Below the pieces are notes generated by a model, which was not told the origin of the DNA, searched no databases, and saw only the letters and a program-made list of their open reading frames with translations. A stretch of DNA of 64,000 nt from Bartonella australis AUST/NH1 (GTDB lineage Bacteria > Pseudomonadota > Alphaproteobacteria > Rhizobiales > Rhizobiaceae): positions 1,532,491 to 1,596,490 of the forward strand of contig NC_020300.1 in NCBI RefSeq assembly GCF_000341355.1, in the 5' to 3' direction. Of this stretch, positions 19,602 to 28,533 are shown piece after piece; position 1 is the stretch's first letter, and every line of letters starts with the position of its first letter. Both the position numbers and the translations under genes were made by a program.

Positions 19602-20490
19602 GTTTCCGCCTCTCTAAATAGCGTGGTATAGTAAGAGTTAAAACAACTAAAAGCGCTGTAATCAATTGAAGATCCGTTGATGTATCAATGCCGATACTAT
19701 GGGCCTCAAACGCAAATTGCACTGCAACGCGGTATAAAACAGACCCCGTGATACAGCTAAAAATGATCCAAAAAATGTTCCGCGTACGAAATAAAGTTTC
19801 GCCAATAATGACTGCCGCCAAGCCAAAAACAATTGTACCCATCCCACCCGTAATATCTGTAGCGATTGCTATTTGAATATAAAGGGCCCCTCCAAGCGCA
19901 ACACACCCATTTGAAAGCCCCATACCAAAATAAATTAACGCTGATGTGTGGACCCCTTGTGCTGAAGCCATACGCGGATTAGCCCCCATTGCCCGCATAG
20001 CAAGACCTATTTCACTTTCTAAAAACCGCCAAATTCCGAATGCGACGACCAGCAAAATAATACCGACAAAAAGGGGACGCACGAACATATCAGGCATGCC
20101 GAATGAACCATAAAAGGGTGTTAAAACTGTGTCAGAAAGCGCTAAATTGATATTAGACCCCCCCATAATCCCCATGATACGAAGATTAATAGTGTAGAGG
20201 GCCGTCATCGTTAAAATCGAAGCTAAAAGATTTAAAATACCGAGCTTTAAATTCAAAAAAGCTGTCAATAAGCCGGCCAACATCCCCGCAAAAAAGGCAC
20301 ATGCAGTAGCGACCCAGGGATTAAAACCCAAAAGAATCAAGACACCACAGACAGATGATCCAAGAAGAAATGAACCATCAACCGTTAAATCAGGGAAATC
20401 TAAAACGCGAAATGAAAGGTAAACCCCGATAGCAACAAACGCGTAAATAAAGCCTAATTCTATAGCCCCAGAAAGAGCAAATATACTCAT
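19594..20490 (-). CDS. ABC transporter permease (TrpY-like)
   Basis: 298-residue polytopic membrane protein with about eight hydrophobic segments spread from residue 5 to 290, of the branched-chain-amino-acid-permease superfamily. GxxPRMASAQGV near residues 170-180 is the cytoplasmic coupling-loop region. It lies between its ATPase gene (8-base overlap) and the binding-protein gene (58-base gap) on the minus strand, making a complete single-permease importer. Substrate unassigned; tryptophan or another aromatic compound is plausible by family. Confidence 0.88.
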   Translation of the reverse strand: MSIFALSGAIELGFIYAFVAIGVYLSFRVLDFPDLTVDGSFLLGSSVCGVLILLGFNPWVATACAFFAGMLAGLLTAFLNLKLGILNLLASILTMTALYTINLRIMGIMGGSNINLALSDTVLTPFYGSFGMPDMFVRPLFVGIILLVVAFGIWRFLESEIGLAMRAMGANPRMASAQGVHTSALIYFGMGLSNGCVALGGALYIQIAIATDITGGMGTIVFGLAAVIIGETLFRTRNIFWIIFSCITGSVLYRVAVQFAFEAHSIGIDTSTDLQLITALLVVLTLTIPRYLERRKHD

Positions 20491-20548
20491 TTATAGCCCC
20501 CTTTCACGAGCGTCAAACATTCTTTTTCTTAATTTTATTAATAAAAAC

Positions 20549-21514
20549 TTATTGAATAACTCCCACCGCGCGCTCTAAAATCGCTTGTGGTACTACAATG
20601 GAAGCCTTTTTAGCTGCTTTCATATCAACCCAGATATTCTTATTAGCTGCGTACACAACATCAATATCGCCTGGTTTTTCGCCTTTTAAAACACGCAAAA
20701 CCAATTTCCCCGCATCAATCCCTATAGCATGGAAATCTACGCCCTGGGTCATAAAAGGACCCCGTCCGATGGAATTAGAATCCACGGCAAATAAAGGGGT
20801 CTTCGCTTCAAGTGCGACTTTTGCTGCCCCTTCTAAAACAGAAATAATTGTATTGTCAGCGGGAATCACAATGATATCCACCTTACCAATTAAGGCCCGA
20901 GTTGCTGCTTGAACGTCAGAAGATTTTGGTGCAGATGAAGGAATAACTTCGATCCCAGCCTTACTTGCTAAATTTTTAAATACCTTAAGAGTTGAAACAG
21001 AATTAGCTTCAGATGCGTTGTAGAGATAGCCAATTTTTTCCAAATCTGGCTTTACTTCTTTTAGGCTTGCAAGAATTCCTGAAACATCCAAACGATCAGA
21101 AATTCCGGTTACATTACCGCCAATCTTGGTAAGGGAAGGCACCACTTTTGCCTCAATAGGATCAGAAACCGCTGCAAAAATGATAGGGATTTTTTTTGTT
21201 GCCGCCACCATTGTCTGTGCCGAAGGCGTGCCAATTGCCACGATTACATCAGGTTCATCACCGACAAATTTGCGTGCAATCTGTGTGGCCATGGGTATAC
21301 TTCCCTGCGCGGATAAAAAGGTTAATCTCAAATTTTCACCATCTTTGTAGCCATTTTCCGCTAATGCGTCCTCTACCCCCTTGCGGATTGTATCTGCGGC
21401 AGGATGCGCTACAAGCTGTGTTATCGCTACCTTAACCTGACCTGCTTCTTTCGCAAAACCATTCACCGTGAAAGCGGCCATAACAGCAACACACACGCTT
21501 ATTACCTTCAGCAC
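20549..21514 (-). CDS. ABC transporter substrate-binding protein (TrpX-like, PF04392)
   Basis: 321-residue periplasmic binding protein. A signal peptide spans about residues 1-21 (ending GFAKEA). The two-lobed fold shows VAIGTPSAQTMVAATKKIPIIFAAVSDP, split here as VAIGTPSAQTMV and PIIFAAVSDP, plus VTGISDRLD and FAVDSNSIGRGP, typical of the family. It is the first gene of the four-gene minus-strand run (binding protein, permease, ATPase, holA), so the promoter should lie in 21515-21560. Ligand unknown; family members bind tryptophan or related compounds. Confidence 0.9.
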   Translation of the reverse strand: MLKVISVCVAVMAAFTVNGFAKEAGQVKVAITQLVAHPAADTIRKGVEDALAENGYKDGENLRLTFLSAQGSIPMATQIARKFVGDEPDVIVAIGTPSAQTMVAATKKIPIIFAAVSDPIEAKVVPSLTKIGGNVTGISDRLDVSGILASLKEVKPDLEKIGYLYNASEANSVSTLKVFKNLASKAGIEVIPSSAPKSSDVQAATRALIGKVDIIVIPADNTIISVLEGAAKVALEAKTPLFAVDSNSIGRGPFMTQGVDFHAIGIDAGKLVLRVLKGEKPGDIDVVYAANKNIWVDMKAAKKASIVVPQAILERAVGVIQ

Positions 21515-21695
21515 AGTTATCCTCCCTTATTCGCAAAGGCGGCGAACGTAGCGTATTCAAAGGGCTCTGTCAAAATTAATTCTTTGGGATATCGAAAAAA
21601 ATAAATCGCCGTGAAACGTTATTTTTTTGTTGCAATTCAGGTAAGCCTAGGCCATACAAACACCGTTTGAGATAGAACATATTTCGAATTTGTGA

Positions 21696-21770
21696 GCGGG
21701 TGTAGCTCAGGGGTAGAGCACAACCTTGCCAAGGTTGGGGTCGTGGGTTCGAATCCCATCGCCCGCTCCA
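21696..21770 (+). tRNA. tRNA-Gly(GCC)
   Basis: A full cloverleaf: acceptor GCGGGTG pairs with the strand before the encoded CCA, D arm GCTC-loop-GAGC, anticodon loop TTGCCAA with anticodon GCC at 21728-21730, T arm GTGGGTTCGAATCCCAT, and encoded CCA at 21768-21770. 75 bases. It lies between the binding-protein gene and thiD, and its antisense strand generates a spurious open frame. Confidence 0.96.
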
Positions 21771-21933
21771 TTTAATTTTTGGGTGGTTGTGCCCTAAAAT
21801 AGGAAGTTTCCGGGAAGTAAGTTTTTTCGGGAGCCATTTTATCGATGTTTTTTCTCTCCGTTGCGCTTTTCTCTCCCTTGTGGGCAATGTTTGTGCGGTA
21901 TCCTTTTGCGCGCGTAGATGAAATTATCTTAAA

Positions 21934-22797
21934 TCATCCATTACTCCATAGTTCACAGAAATGGTGAACTGGGCCTCTGCCTTTTCCCACCTGCAAAATA
22001 TCTGAACTTGATAAAGCATTGCTCAGATAATTTTTTGCTCTTTTAACTGCGCACACTAAAGGCTCTGTGGGCAAAAGCGCTGCAATTGCAGCTGAAATAG
22101 TACAACCTGTGCCGTGGTTATTAATTGTTTTGAGACGGGAAGCTTCAAGTGTCACAATACCGTCAAAGTCACAATAAAGGTCTGGACTGGATAAAGTCTC
22201 ATCAGCTGCGCTCATATTAGCAAAACTGTCCAAATGCCCTCCCTTTAACAAAACCGCGTTACAACCAAGCGCTAAAAGCTGGGGACTGTACTGGTACATA
22301 GCTTTTAATGACCACTGCACTTCGCGCCCCAATAACATCGCCGCCTCGCGCAAATTTGGCGTTATCACCGTCGACATAGGAACAAGAACGTCACGAATAA
22401 TTTCAATTGTATCAGACTGTAAGAGGATATCGCCACTTTTTGCCACCATAACTGGATCAAGAACAATAGAACGAGCTCGGTAATAAGTTAAACGCTCTGC
22501 AATAACTTGTGCAATTTGAGCATTTGCTACCATACCGATTTTAACTGCATCAACGTGAATATCCTCAAAAATAGAATCAATTTGGTCTGCAACGAAAGAT
22601 GCGTCCAACGCTCGAAAAGAACGCACACCCTGTGTATTTTGTGCAACTACAGCTGTAACGACACTCATACCATAAGTCTTCATCGCTGAAAAAACCTTCA
22701 AATCTGCTTGCATTCCGGCCCCTCCGGAAGGATCAGTGCCAGCAATGGATAAAATCCGTGGAATAAAAAATTTATCTTTGCCAGCCTGCGGCATCAT
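21934..22797 (-). CDS. thiD: Hydroxymethylpyrimidine/phosphomethylpyrimidine kinase
   Basis: Phosphorylates HMP and HMP-P to HMP-PP for thiamine synthesis or salvage. The 287-residue ribokinase-fold protein has the substrate-binding N-terminus SIAGTDPSGGAGMQADLK, VLDPVMVAKSG, TPNLREAAMLLG, and the anion-hole motif NNHGTGCTISAAIAA with the usual Cys. No other thi gene or THI-box riboswitch is seen around it, so here it may serve salvage. It converges on tRNA-Gly. The first ATG at 22797 is followed at once by a second; either may be used. Confidence 0.93.
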   Translation of the reverse strand: MMPQAGKDKFFIPRILSIAGTDPSGGAGMQADLKVFSAMKTYGMSVVTAVVAQNTQGVRSFRALDASFVADQIDSIFEDIHVDAVKIGMVANAQIAQVIAERLTYYRARSIVLDPVMVAKSGDILLQSDTIEIIRDVLVPMSTVITPNLREAAMLLGREVQWSLKAMYQYSPQLLALGCNAVLLKGGHLDSFANMSAADETLSSPDLYCDFDGIVTLEASRLKTINNHGTGCTISAAIAALLPTEPLVCAVKRAKNYLSNALSSSDILQVGKGRGPVHHFCELWSNG

Positions 22798-22920
22798 TGG
22801 TCTCTTTCCTTATTCTTTCCTTGTATTGTAAAATACTCCGGCAAATGTAAATAAATATAGTTTTTCACGTCAATTACGTTGCAGGTTGAAGCCTTTTGCA
22901 AATTAAAATGGGAAAATATA

Positions 22921-23724
22921 GTGGTTACTCTTCGTTCTCTGTTTTTTACGTTCGCTTTTTATACAACAACTTTTGTGCAAATGATTCTTTACGCACCCTT
23001 TTATTTTTTAATGCCACGCAAAAAGGCGTGGATTGTACCTAAAACGTGGGCGCGTGTTACATTATTCTTGCAAAAATACATCGTAGGCACAAATTACGCA
23101 ATCGAAGGCATAGAAAATTTACCAGATGGTGCCTATATCATCGCTCCAAAGCACCAATCTGAATGGGAAACCTTCGGCCTTGTCCCCCATCTCGATGATC
23201 CTGCTCTCATTATGAAACGCGAATTAACGTGGATTCCCCTTTTTGGCTGGTATATGGCGAAAACAGGAATCATACCGATTAACCGAACAACTCCTATTAA
23301 AGCTCTCAAAACCATCATAAAATGCGCGAAACAAAAAGCGAAACAAGGGCGTCAAATTTTAATCTTCCCTGAAGGGACACGCCGACAGCCAGGCCAAGAG
23401 CCAAATTATAAATCGGGAGTTGTTGCTCTTTACAATGAACTGGGGCTTCAAGTCGTCCCCATTGCCCATAACGCCGGTTTATACTGGCCGCGCGATAATT
23501 TCCGTCGTTACCCAGGGACGATTCGTATTCGTATCCTGCCCCCTATTGAATCAGGCCTCCGTAAGCACGATTTCCTGGATCAACTTATCCAAAAAACAGA
23601 AAAAGCCTGCGATGAATTGCTTTTATTAGCTGCTCAAGATCCCACTCCACCACCTATGCCGCTCTCCGCCGTTAAAAGACTTCAAGCGCTTGGTCACCAC
23701 TGGAAGGGAGAGGTGCGGCATTAA
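22921..23724 (+). CDS. plsC: 1-acyl-sn-glycerol-3-phosphate acyltransferase
   Basis: Makes phosphatidic acid from lysophosphatidic acid at the inner membrane. The acyltransferase motifs are HQSEWE (block I, a W-containing variant of HX4D typical of alphaproteobacteria), GIIPINR (block II), FPEGTRR (block III) and VVPIAHNAG (block IV). A hydrophobic N-terminal segment precedes them. The open frame extends to a TTG at 22879, but homologues start near the GTG at 22921, giving 267 residues. It is convergent with nothing and precedes the D,D-carboxypeptidase gene by about 90 bases. Confidence 0.9.
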   Translation: MVTLRSLFFTFAFYTTTFVQMILYAPFYFLMPRKKAWIVPKTWARVTLFLQKYIVGTNYAIEGIENLPDGAYIIAPKHQSEWETFGLVPHLDDPALIMKRELTWIPLFGWYMAKTGIIPINRTTPIKALKTIIKCAKQKAKQGRQILIFPEGTRRQPGQEPNYKSGVVALYNELGLQVVPIAHNAGLYWPRDNFRRYPGTIRIRILPPIESGLRKHDFLDQLIQKTEKACDELLLLAAQDPTPPPMPLSAVKRLQALGHHWKGEVRH

Positions 23725-23816
23725 AATCCCGCCTCTTAGCTCATTCTTAAAAATTTATTATAATTTATTAAGCAGCTTTGAATTACTCCAAACTGAAAAA
23801 CGGGAAGGCTCACTTC

Positions 23817-24896
23817 ATGCGTCGATTTTTCTGCAACCTGTTGTTATCTTTTATTTTGAGCACGATGAGCTTACCGTCCTTAGCTCACCCCTTGATCTCT
23901 GTCGATGTCGAAACCGGGCGGATATTAGCACACAATCAAGCCTTTGAACGCTGGTATCCCGCCTCTTTAACAAAATTAATGACAACTTACGTTATTTTTC
24001 GCGCCATGAGTAAAGGAGAGATTCTACCTCAACAGGCCATCGTTATCAGCAAACATGCAGCGAACACTCCTGCTGTCCATTCAGGTTACAAAGCTGGCTC
24101 TGTCCTTACACTCGAAACAGCTTTAAGTATCCTCCTCGTTAAATCCGCTAATGATTTGGCAATCGCTATCAGTGAAGCTTTTTCTGGTTCAGAGAAAGCT
24201 TTCGTACAACAAATGAATATTCACGCTAGGCGCTTAGGCATGTTTGGGACCCATTTCGCCAATGCAAGCGGGTTGCCAGACCCCAACAATTATTCCACAG
24301 CGCGTGATATCGCCCTCTTAGCCGTTCAAATTCGCCGCGAATTTCCTCAATATGCCCATTATTTTTCTATCCCGGCCATTGATTTTGGCGACGGCAAAAA
24401 AATCAAACGCAATTCAAATAATCTCATTGGCCGCTTCAATGGAATAGACGGCATGAAAACCGGCTTCATTTGCGCATCTGGTTTTAACCTCGTTGCTTCA
24501 GCAACCCGTAATCAACGCACAATTATCGCCGTTATTTTAGGGGCAAACAACATCAATGAACGAGAAAGTATAGCCGCACAACTGCTTGATACAAGTTTTT
24601 CGAAAAAAGGATCACCAAAATTAACTTTAGCAACACTGAGACCCTATGGCGCTAAGATAACACAAGTAACTGATATGAAACAGAAAATATGTAACCCTAA
24701 AACAAGAGAGATATATGCAGATTCTTACGACCAGCAAGGTAACGTCATTCTTACTTCACCTTTAATTACTGCTTTGCCTTCTTTTATCCTTCCATTGCCG
24801 GTACGCCTGATAAATAAGAAACAGACACACAAAATCGCAAAAAAAATGTCACAAGGCATTCCTATTCCACATAAACGACCTGCCTATACCCCGTGA
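23817..24896 (+). CDS. D-alanyl-D-alanine carboxypeptidase (penicillin-binding protein 5/6 type)
   Basis: Trims the terminal D-Ala from peptidoglycan stem peptides in the periplasm. 359 residues from the ATG at 23817, which follows GGGAAGG and begins a signal peptide ending near LAHP. Catalytic motifs are SLTK (Ser50, Lys53), SAN in VKSANDLA, and KTG in GMKTGF. The protein ends PHKRPAYTP; many rhizobial homologues carry a further SPOR domain, and weak SPOR-like fragments follow in other frames to about 25355, so the C-terminal domain may have been lost. Confidence 0.92.
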   Translation: MRRFFCNLLLSFILSTMSLPSLAHPLISVDVETGRILAHNQAFERWYPASLTKLMTTYVIFRAMSKGEILPQQAIVISKHAANTPAVHSGYKAGSVLTLETALSILLVKSANDLAIAISEAFSGSEKAFVQQMNIHARRLGMFGTHFANASGLPDPNNYSTARDIALLAVQIRREFPQYAHYFSIPAIDFGDGKKIKRNSNNLIGRFNGIDGMKTGFICASGFNLVASATRNQRTIIAVILGANNINERESIAAQLLDTSFSKKGSPKLTLATLRPYGAKITQVTDMKQKICNPKTREIYADSYDQQGNVILTSPLITALPSFILPLPVRLINKKQTHKIAKKMSQGIPIPHKRPAYTP

Positions 24897-25361
24897 TGAA
24901 AGTAGTCCGCAAAAATTGATGTTTCCCACGAAAACTACACACATTCCCGTTACCCCCGTGGTCAAGCTTTTAGATTTTAGCAAAAAAAATTTTCGACCGT
25001 GTGCTAAAAAGCCCGTGTTGGCCGGTGCTGTTATTATCAACGAATTTAGTGTAGGAAGTTCGACTACCTCTTCACTAAAAAAGCCGCAAAAGACGTCATT
25101 GCGAACTCAATTTGTTATTATTGCCGACAGTATCAAGGAAGAAGCAGCGCGGAGACTTTTTGATATTTTTCAGGCGACTCAGTAATCGATACTGCGGATA
25201 AAATCGCCGCGTCGTACCCCTTAGCTACCTGGGGATAAAATTTTAACTTTCTTTCCAAGCTTTAATGAAACGGTACCTTATAAGGAAACACAAACGCCCA
25301 CCGCTCCCCATTATAAACAGAGTGCCCTAAGACATATTACAGCGCTAATGCTACAATAAAT
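24897..25361 (+). pseudogene. Possible remnant of a SPOR-type C-terminal domain
   Basis: After the carboxypeptidase stop there are 465 bases without a clear gene. An open frame at 24916-25185 reads through TQFVIIADSIKEEAARRLFD, which resembles the start of a SPOR peptidoglycan-binding domain, and near 25307 a piece reads HYKQSALRHITALMLQ, like its end. No frame joins them. This is a weak match by eye; the stretch could instead be ordinary decayed spacer. Confidence 0.3.
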
Positions 25362-26117
25362 TTATATTTCAGGTATTACAAAAGCTAATTTCTCATCACC
25401 AGAGTAATCGAAAATGTAGCGTTTTTCATAAACCTCAATTTTCGGAGGTTTGCGCCTCTTTTCAAATAAATCATAACCTTCTTTAAGCATTACCCAAAAT
25501 TGGTAATTAGAATCTGCACGATGACGTTTCATATTAGCATCCGTCATGCGAAAAGGGAAGGCATGTAGCTGAAACTCACTTTGTCCTCCTCTAAAAGCAT
25601 CCCGCGCGAAAGCATAAATTTGTGCCATATTTTTGTCGCTCATCGAATAACAGCCCGCAGAAGAACAAGCACCGTGAACCATAAGATTACTCCCTGTACG
25701 ACCATGTGCTTGATCATAAAGATTAGGAAAACCTATATTAAAAGAAAGGTAATATCTTGAATAAGGATTCATCTGGTCCGCATGGATAGTATAAAAACCT
25801 TCAGGCGCCTGACGGTCCCCTTCTTGATATTTTGGCCCAAGTTGGCCCGACCATTTGCAAATATGATACTGCGCCACGAGTATAAAATATCCTGTGTCGT
25901 CCTGTTTCCAAATTTCAGCAATATTTTCTTCTTTGAAAAACCGCATCATAATCGGCGCATATTGATCAATATGGTGCGCAACCATTCTCTCTTGAATTTC
26001 TTTAGGCAATTCCTGTTCAACCTTAGCTTGAATAGAAGTTGGCAGCCTTTGCTGACAAGCACTTAAAACCCCGATTATCGACAAAAGAAATACTGAGAAG
26101 GATTGCTTTAATTGCAT
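25362..26117 (-). CDS. YafK-type L,D-transpeptidase lipoprotein
   Basis: 251-residue predicted lipoprotein: the signal ends in lipobox LSAC with the acylated Cys at residue 21. The YkuD-type catalytic pattern is HGACSSAGCYSMSD, with His148 and Cys156, in the longer spaced form seen in YafK/DpaA, which cleaves Braun lipoprotein or other proteins from peptidoglycan in Escherichia coli. Which activity applies here cannot be told from sequence. It is transcribed alone, 40 bases downstream of nothing but accA's end on the same strand. Confidence 0.85.
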   Translation of the reverse strand: MQLKQSFSVFLLSIIGVLSACQQRLPTSIQAKVEQELPKEIQERMVAHHIDQYAPIMMRFFKEENIAEIWKQDDTGYFILVAQYHICKWSGQLGPKYQEGDRQAPEGFYTIHADQMNPYSRYYLSFNIGFPNLYDQAHGRTGSNLMVHGACSSAGCYSMSDKNMAQIYAFARDAFRGGQSEFQLHAFPFRMTDANMKRHRADSNYQFWVMLKEGYDLFEKRRKPPKIEVYEKRYIFDYSGDEKLAFVIPEI

Positions 26118-26156
26118 TGAATAAAACTCTAATTAAAAAAATTATACAAAAAAATA

Positions 26157-27113
26157 TCATACTAAAGAGCGACCAATTTGGAGATACTTGTCCCAACGTT
26201 CTTGTTTGACAGTTTCGCCATCCTTACCAGCCATAGATTCTAAAGCAGCTGAAATCGCATTTCCTGTAGCTTCAATTGCTGCCTTCTTGTCCCGATGTGC
26301 TCCTCCTATAGGTTCAGAAATAATGCCGTCAATAATTTTTAACTGATAAAGGTCTTGAGCAGTAATGCGCATATTAGTCGCCGCATCTTTTGCGCGAGTC
26401 GAATCGCGCCACAAAATAGAAGCCGCACCTTCTGGCGAAATCACCGAATAGATCGAATGCTCTAACATATAAATTTTATTAGCTGCAGCAATTGCTATTG
26501 CACCCCCAGAGCCACCTTCTCCAATGACAACAGAAACAACAGGAACCTGCAGACGCAAAGTTGCCGCTGTTGATTGGGCAATTGCTTCTGCCTGTCCGCG
26601 CTCTTCAGCACTCACGCCGGGATAGGCACCTGCTGTGTCTACAAATGTGAGTAACGGTAAACTAAAACGGTCAGCCATTTCCATGATACGGGCAGCTTTG
26701 CGATATCCCTCTGGACGTGCGGAACCAAAATTGTAACGTAAGCGAGTTTGTGTATCATGCCCTTTTTCTTGGCCAATATAAGCCACCGCTTCACCTTTAA
26801 AGCGGGCAAAACCGGCTTGAATGGCCTCATCTTCAGCAAATTTACGATCACCTGCCAAAGGTGTAACATCACTCAATAATTGCGCCGAATAATCCATAAA
26901 ATGAGGCCTATCGGGGTGACGAGCTACCTGTGTTTTTTGCCACGGTGATAATTTTTTATAAAGATCCCTCAGAGCTGTTTGAGAACGTGCCTCAAGGCGT
27001 GCGATTTCATCGCCTGTATCGAGGCTACCTTTTTCCTGGGCAATTTTTTTCAGTTCAAGGATTTGCAGATCGAGATCGGCAACTGATTTTTCAAAATCAA
27101 GATAATGATACAT
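26157..27113 (-). CDS. accA: Acetyl-CoA carboxylase carboxyltransferase subunit alpha
   Basis: Transfers CO2 from carboxybiotin to acetyl-CoA with AccD, the first step of fatty-acid synthesis. 318 residues with the crotonase-like core FVDTAGAYPG, AEERGQAEAIA, VVIGEGGSGGAIAI and SVISPEGAASILWRD, all typical. I chose the ATG at 27113 (protein start MYHYLDFEKSVADL) because homologues begin there; an in-frame TTG at 27122 is less likely. It follows xerD on the same strand after about 60 bases, as in other Rhizobiales. Confidence 0.96.
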   Translation of the reverse strand: MYHYLDFEKSVADLDLQILELKKIAQEKGSLDTGDEIARLEARSQTALRDLYKKLSPWQKTQVARHPDRPHFMDYSAQLLSDVTPLAGDRKFAEDEAIQAGFARFKGEAVAYIGQEKGHDTQTRLRYNFGSARPEGYRKAARIMEMADRFSLPLLTFVDTAGAYPGVSAEERGQAEAIAQSTAATLRLQVPVVSVVIGEGGSGGAIAIAAANKIYMLEHSIYSVISPEGAASILWRDSTRAKDAATNMRITAQDLYQLKIIDGIISEPIGGAHRDKKAAIEATGNAISAALESMAGKDGETVKQERWDKYLQIGRSLV

Positions 27114-27173
27114 AGCACCCAACCTATTTTGCGTAATCTATATGGCCGTAATTTATTTTATAAAATACTCTTT

Positions 27174-28112
27174 TTAGTCAGACTCACTCTGATCAGCAAG
27201 TGGATGATGCTCATTCACCAAACGATAAAGCCCCGACTCCAATACATGTGTATAAATCTGAGTTGTAGAAATATCACAATGACCCAGTAAATGCTGCACT
27301 GCGCGCAAATCAGCACCATTTTGCAAAAGATGACTAGCAAAAGCGTGCCGTAATACATGAGGAGAGAAGTTGTCACTTTTTATTCCCGCTCTTTTAGCAA
27401 GATCTTTCAATTCCCGCGCAATAAATTGGCGAGCAACATATCCTGTTGATGAATGAGCAGGAAAAAGATAAGGGCTTGCTGCGTCCTTTCCTTGATCTCG
27501 TAAAACCAACCATTGAGAAAGAACCCGACACGCTTTAGCTGATAAAAGCACTATGCGTTCTTTTTTACCTTTCCCCTGAACCAAAATACATTGTTCCTGT
27601 CCCCGTACCGCTTGAACCGGTAAACTAATCAATTCACTGATACGTAATCCCGTCGCGTAAAGCATTTCGCTCAGCACCTGAAGACGCAGCGCGCGGAGAT
27701 GATCTTTAGACCCATAGTCTGCCTGATCTGTTTCTGATTGAGCAAAATCAAGCAATTTTGCCACTGTATTTTCATTAATGATTTTTGGCAAAGGGCGCCC
27801 TTGACGCGGCGCATTAATATCACTGGAAGGATCATCTTCTCTCAATCCTTCAGAAAAAAGAAATTGATAAAATTGGCGCAAAGCCGATAAACGGCGAGCC
27901 TGCGAAGCAGCTGTAAAACCAAATGTGTGCATAAGCGACAAAAGAGCGACTAAATCTTCTCTTTGCGCAGATAAAAGCGAAACAGAACGCGAAGATAACG
28001 CACCTTGCGCCCATCGCAAATCACGTCGATAAGCCGCGAGCGTATGAGAAGAGGCTGCCCGCTCAGCACTCATCATTTCAAGAAAACGGTCTATTACAAT
28101 GTCACTTTTCAT
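27174..28112 (-). CDS. xerD: Tyrosine recombinase XerD
   Basis: Site-specific recombinase resolving chromosome dimers at dif with XerC. 312 residues: an N-terminal SAM-like domain and a catalytic domain with Arg in ATGLRISEL, the HxxR box HVLRHAFASHLL, and the C-terminal LLGHCDISTTQIYTH with the nucleophilic Tyr. It lies between accA and a small membrane protein gene whose stop overlaps its start as ATGA (28109-28112), so translation is probably coupled. Assigned XerD rather than a phage integrase because of length and synteny with accA and aroKB. Confidence 0.92.
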   Translation of the reverse strand: MKSDIVIDRFLEMMSAERAASSHTLAAYRRDLRWAQGALSSRSVSLLSAQREDLVALLSLMHTFGFTAASQARRLSALRQFYQFLFSEGLREDDPSSDINAPRQGRPLPKIINENTVAKLLDFAQSETDQADYGSKDHLRALRLQVLSEMLYATGLRISELISLPVQAVRGQEQCILVQGKGKKERIVLLSAKACRVLSQWLVLRDQGKDAASPYLFPAHSSTGYVARQFIARELKDLAKRAGIKSDNFSPHVLRHAFASHLLQNGADLRAVQHLLGHCDISTTQIYTHVLESGLYRLVNEHHPLADQSESD

Positions 28113-28270
28113 AGATCTACTTTCGAAGATGAACTCAATGAATCTAAGGGAACATCGATATACATATCCACCACTACTGGCTCAACTGAAATCACAAGTG
28201 CAACCATGATACTGAAAAGAATGATAATAAAAATGAAGAGAATCATTAAAAATCTGGTTAATGTTGGCAT
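28109..28270 (-). CDS. Small single-span membrane protein upstream of xerD
   Basis: A 53-residue gene read directly from the minus strand: it begins MPTLTRFLMILFIFI, has one hydrophobic helix at about residues 5-29, and continues with VEPVVVDMYIDVPLDSL. Its TGA stop overlaps the xerD ATG by 2 bases. Rhizobiales commonly have a small membrane protein of this shape, with a motif like EPxxxxMxxxIPL, between xerD and aroK, so I take it as a real gene. Function unknown. No clear Shine-Dalgarno sequence is visible. Confidence 0.65.
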   Translation of the reverse strand: MPTLTRFLMILFIFIIILFSIMVALVISVEPVVVDMYIDVPLDSLSSSSKVDL

Positions 28271-28445
28271 GAGGAAATAAACTATCTAAAGAACATTATA
28301 TTTTTTATCATGCCCTATAAAAATTAAAAGAAGCTGACTTTAAAGCAGATAAATGTGGAAATAAAGTTATAAAAGACGATCAGTTTAAAAATATCCTGAT
28401 GTACAAATAAAAAATCAATTATTATCATTTCTTGACAGACAAGTC
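28271..28445 (+). other. Unidentified remnant ahead of aroK
   Basis: Frames around 28294-28410 read HYIFYHAL, a stop, then KLKEADFKADKCGNKVIKDD and FKNILMYK before a TAA. It looks like an eroded protein sequence, but I do not recognise the family. It is too broken to be a gene. Confidence 0.3.
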
Positions 28446-28533
28446 CTTGATTTATCGGCCTTATGGACCCGGGCAAATCAGTCATTGGAAAACGTTTTCT
28501 GCCATACTCGGCTTATCTCACGCCAATTTACAA
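28446..28533 (+). pseudogene. aroK: aroK remnant (shikimate kinase, Walker A region only)
   Basis: One frame reads LIYRPYGPGQISHWKTFSAI and then LGLSHANL, which matches the phosphate-binding loop and first helix of shikimate kinase (family form GxxGAGKSxIGxxxAxxLGL). The critical GKS is replaced by GQI. The rest of the gene is missing and the sequence passes into aroB fragments. Divergent from xerD, as intact aroK is in relatives. Identification rests on a short match plus synteny. Confidence 0.65.

Noticed and set aside
21576..21887. Minus-strand open frame of about 100 codons with a GRWDSNPRP-like peptide
   Set aside because: It is the antisense of tRNA-Gly(GCC) and of its flanks; this peptide is a well-known false annotation opposite tRNAs.
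21934..22920. Possible TPP riboswitch near thiD
   Set aside because: The upstream region is only about 120 bases and shows no THI-box core sequences.
27174..28112. Phage integrase and possible integrative element at the tyrosine recombinase
   Set aside because: Length, motifs and synteny with accA fit XerD; no att repeats or phage genes are nearby, and the tRNA-Arg 1 kb away is interrupted by an intron, not an element end.
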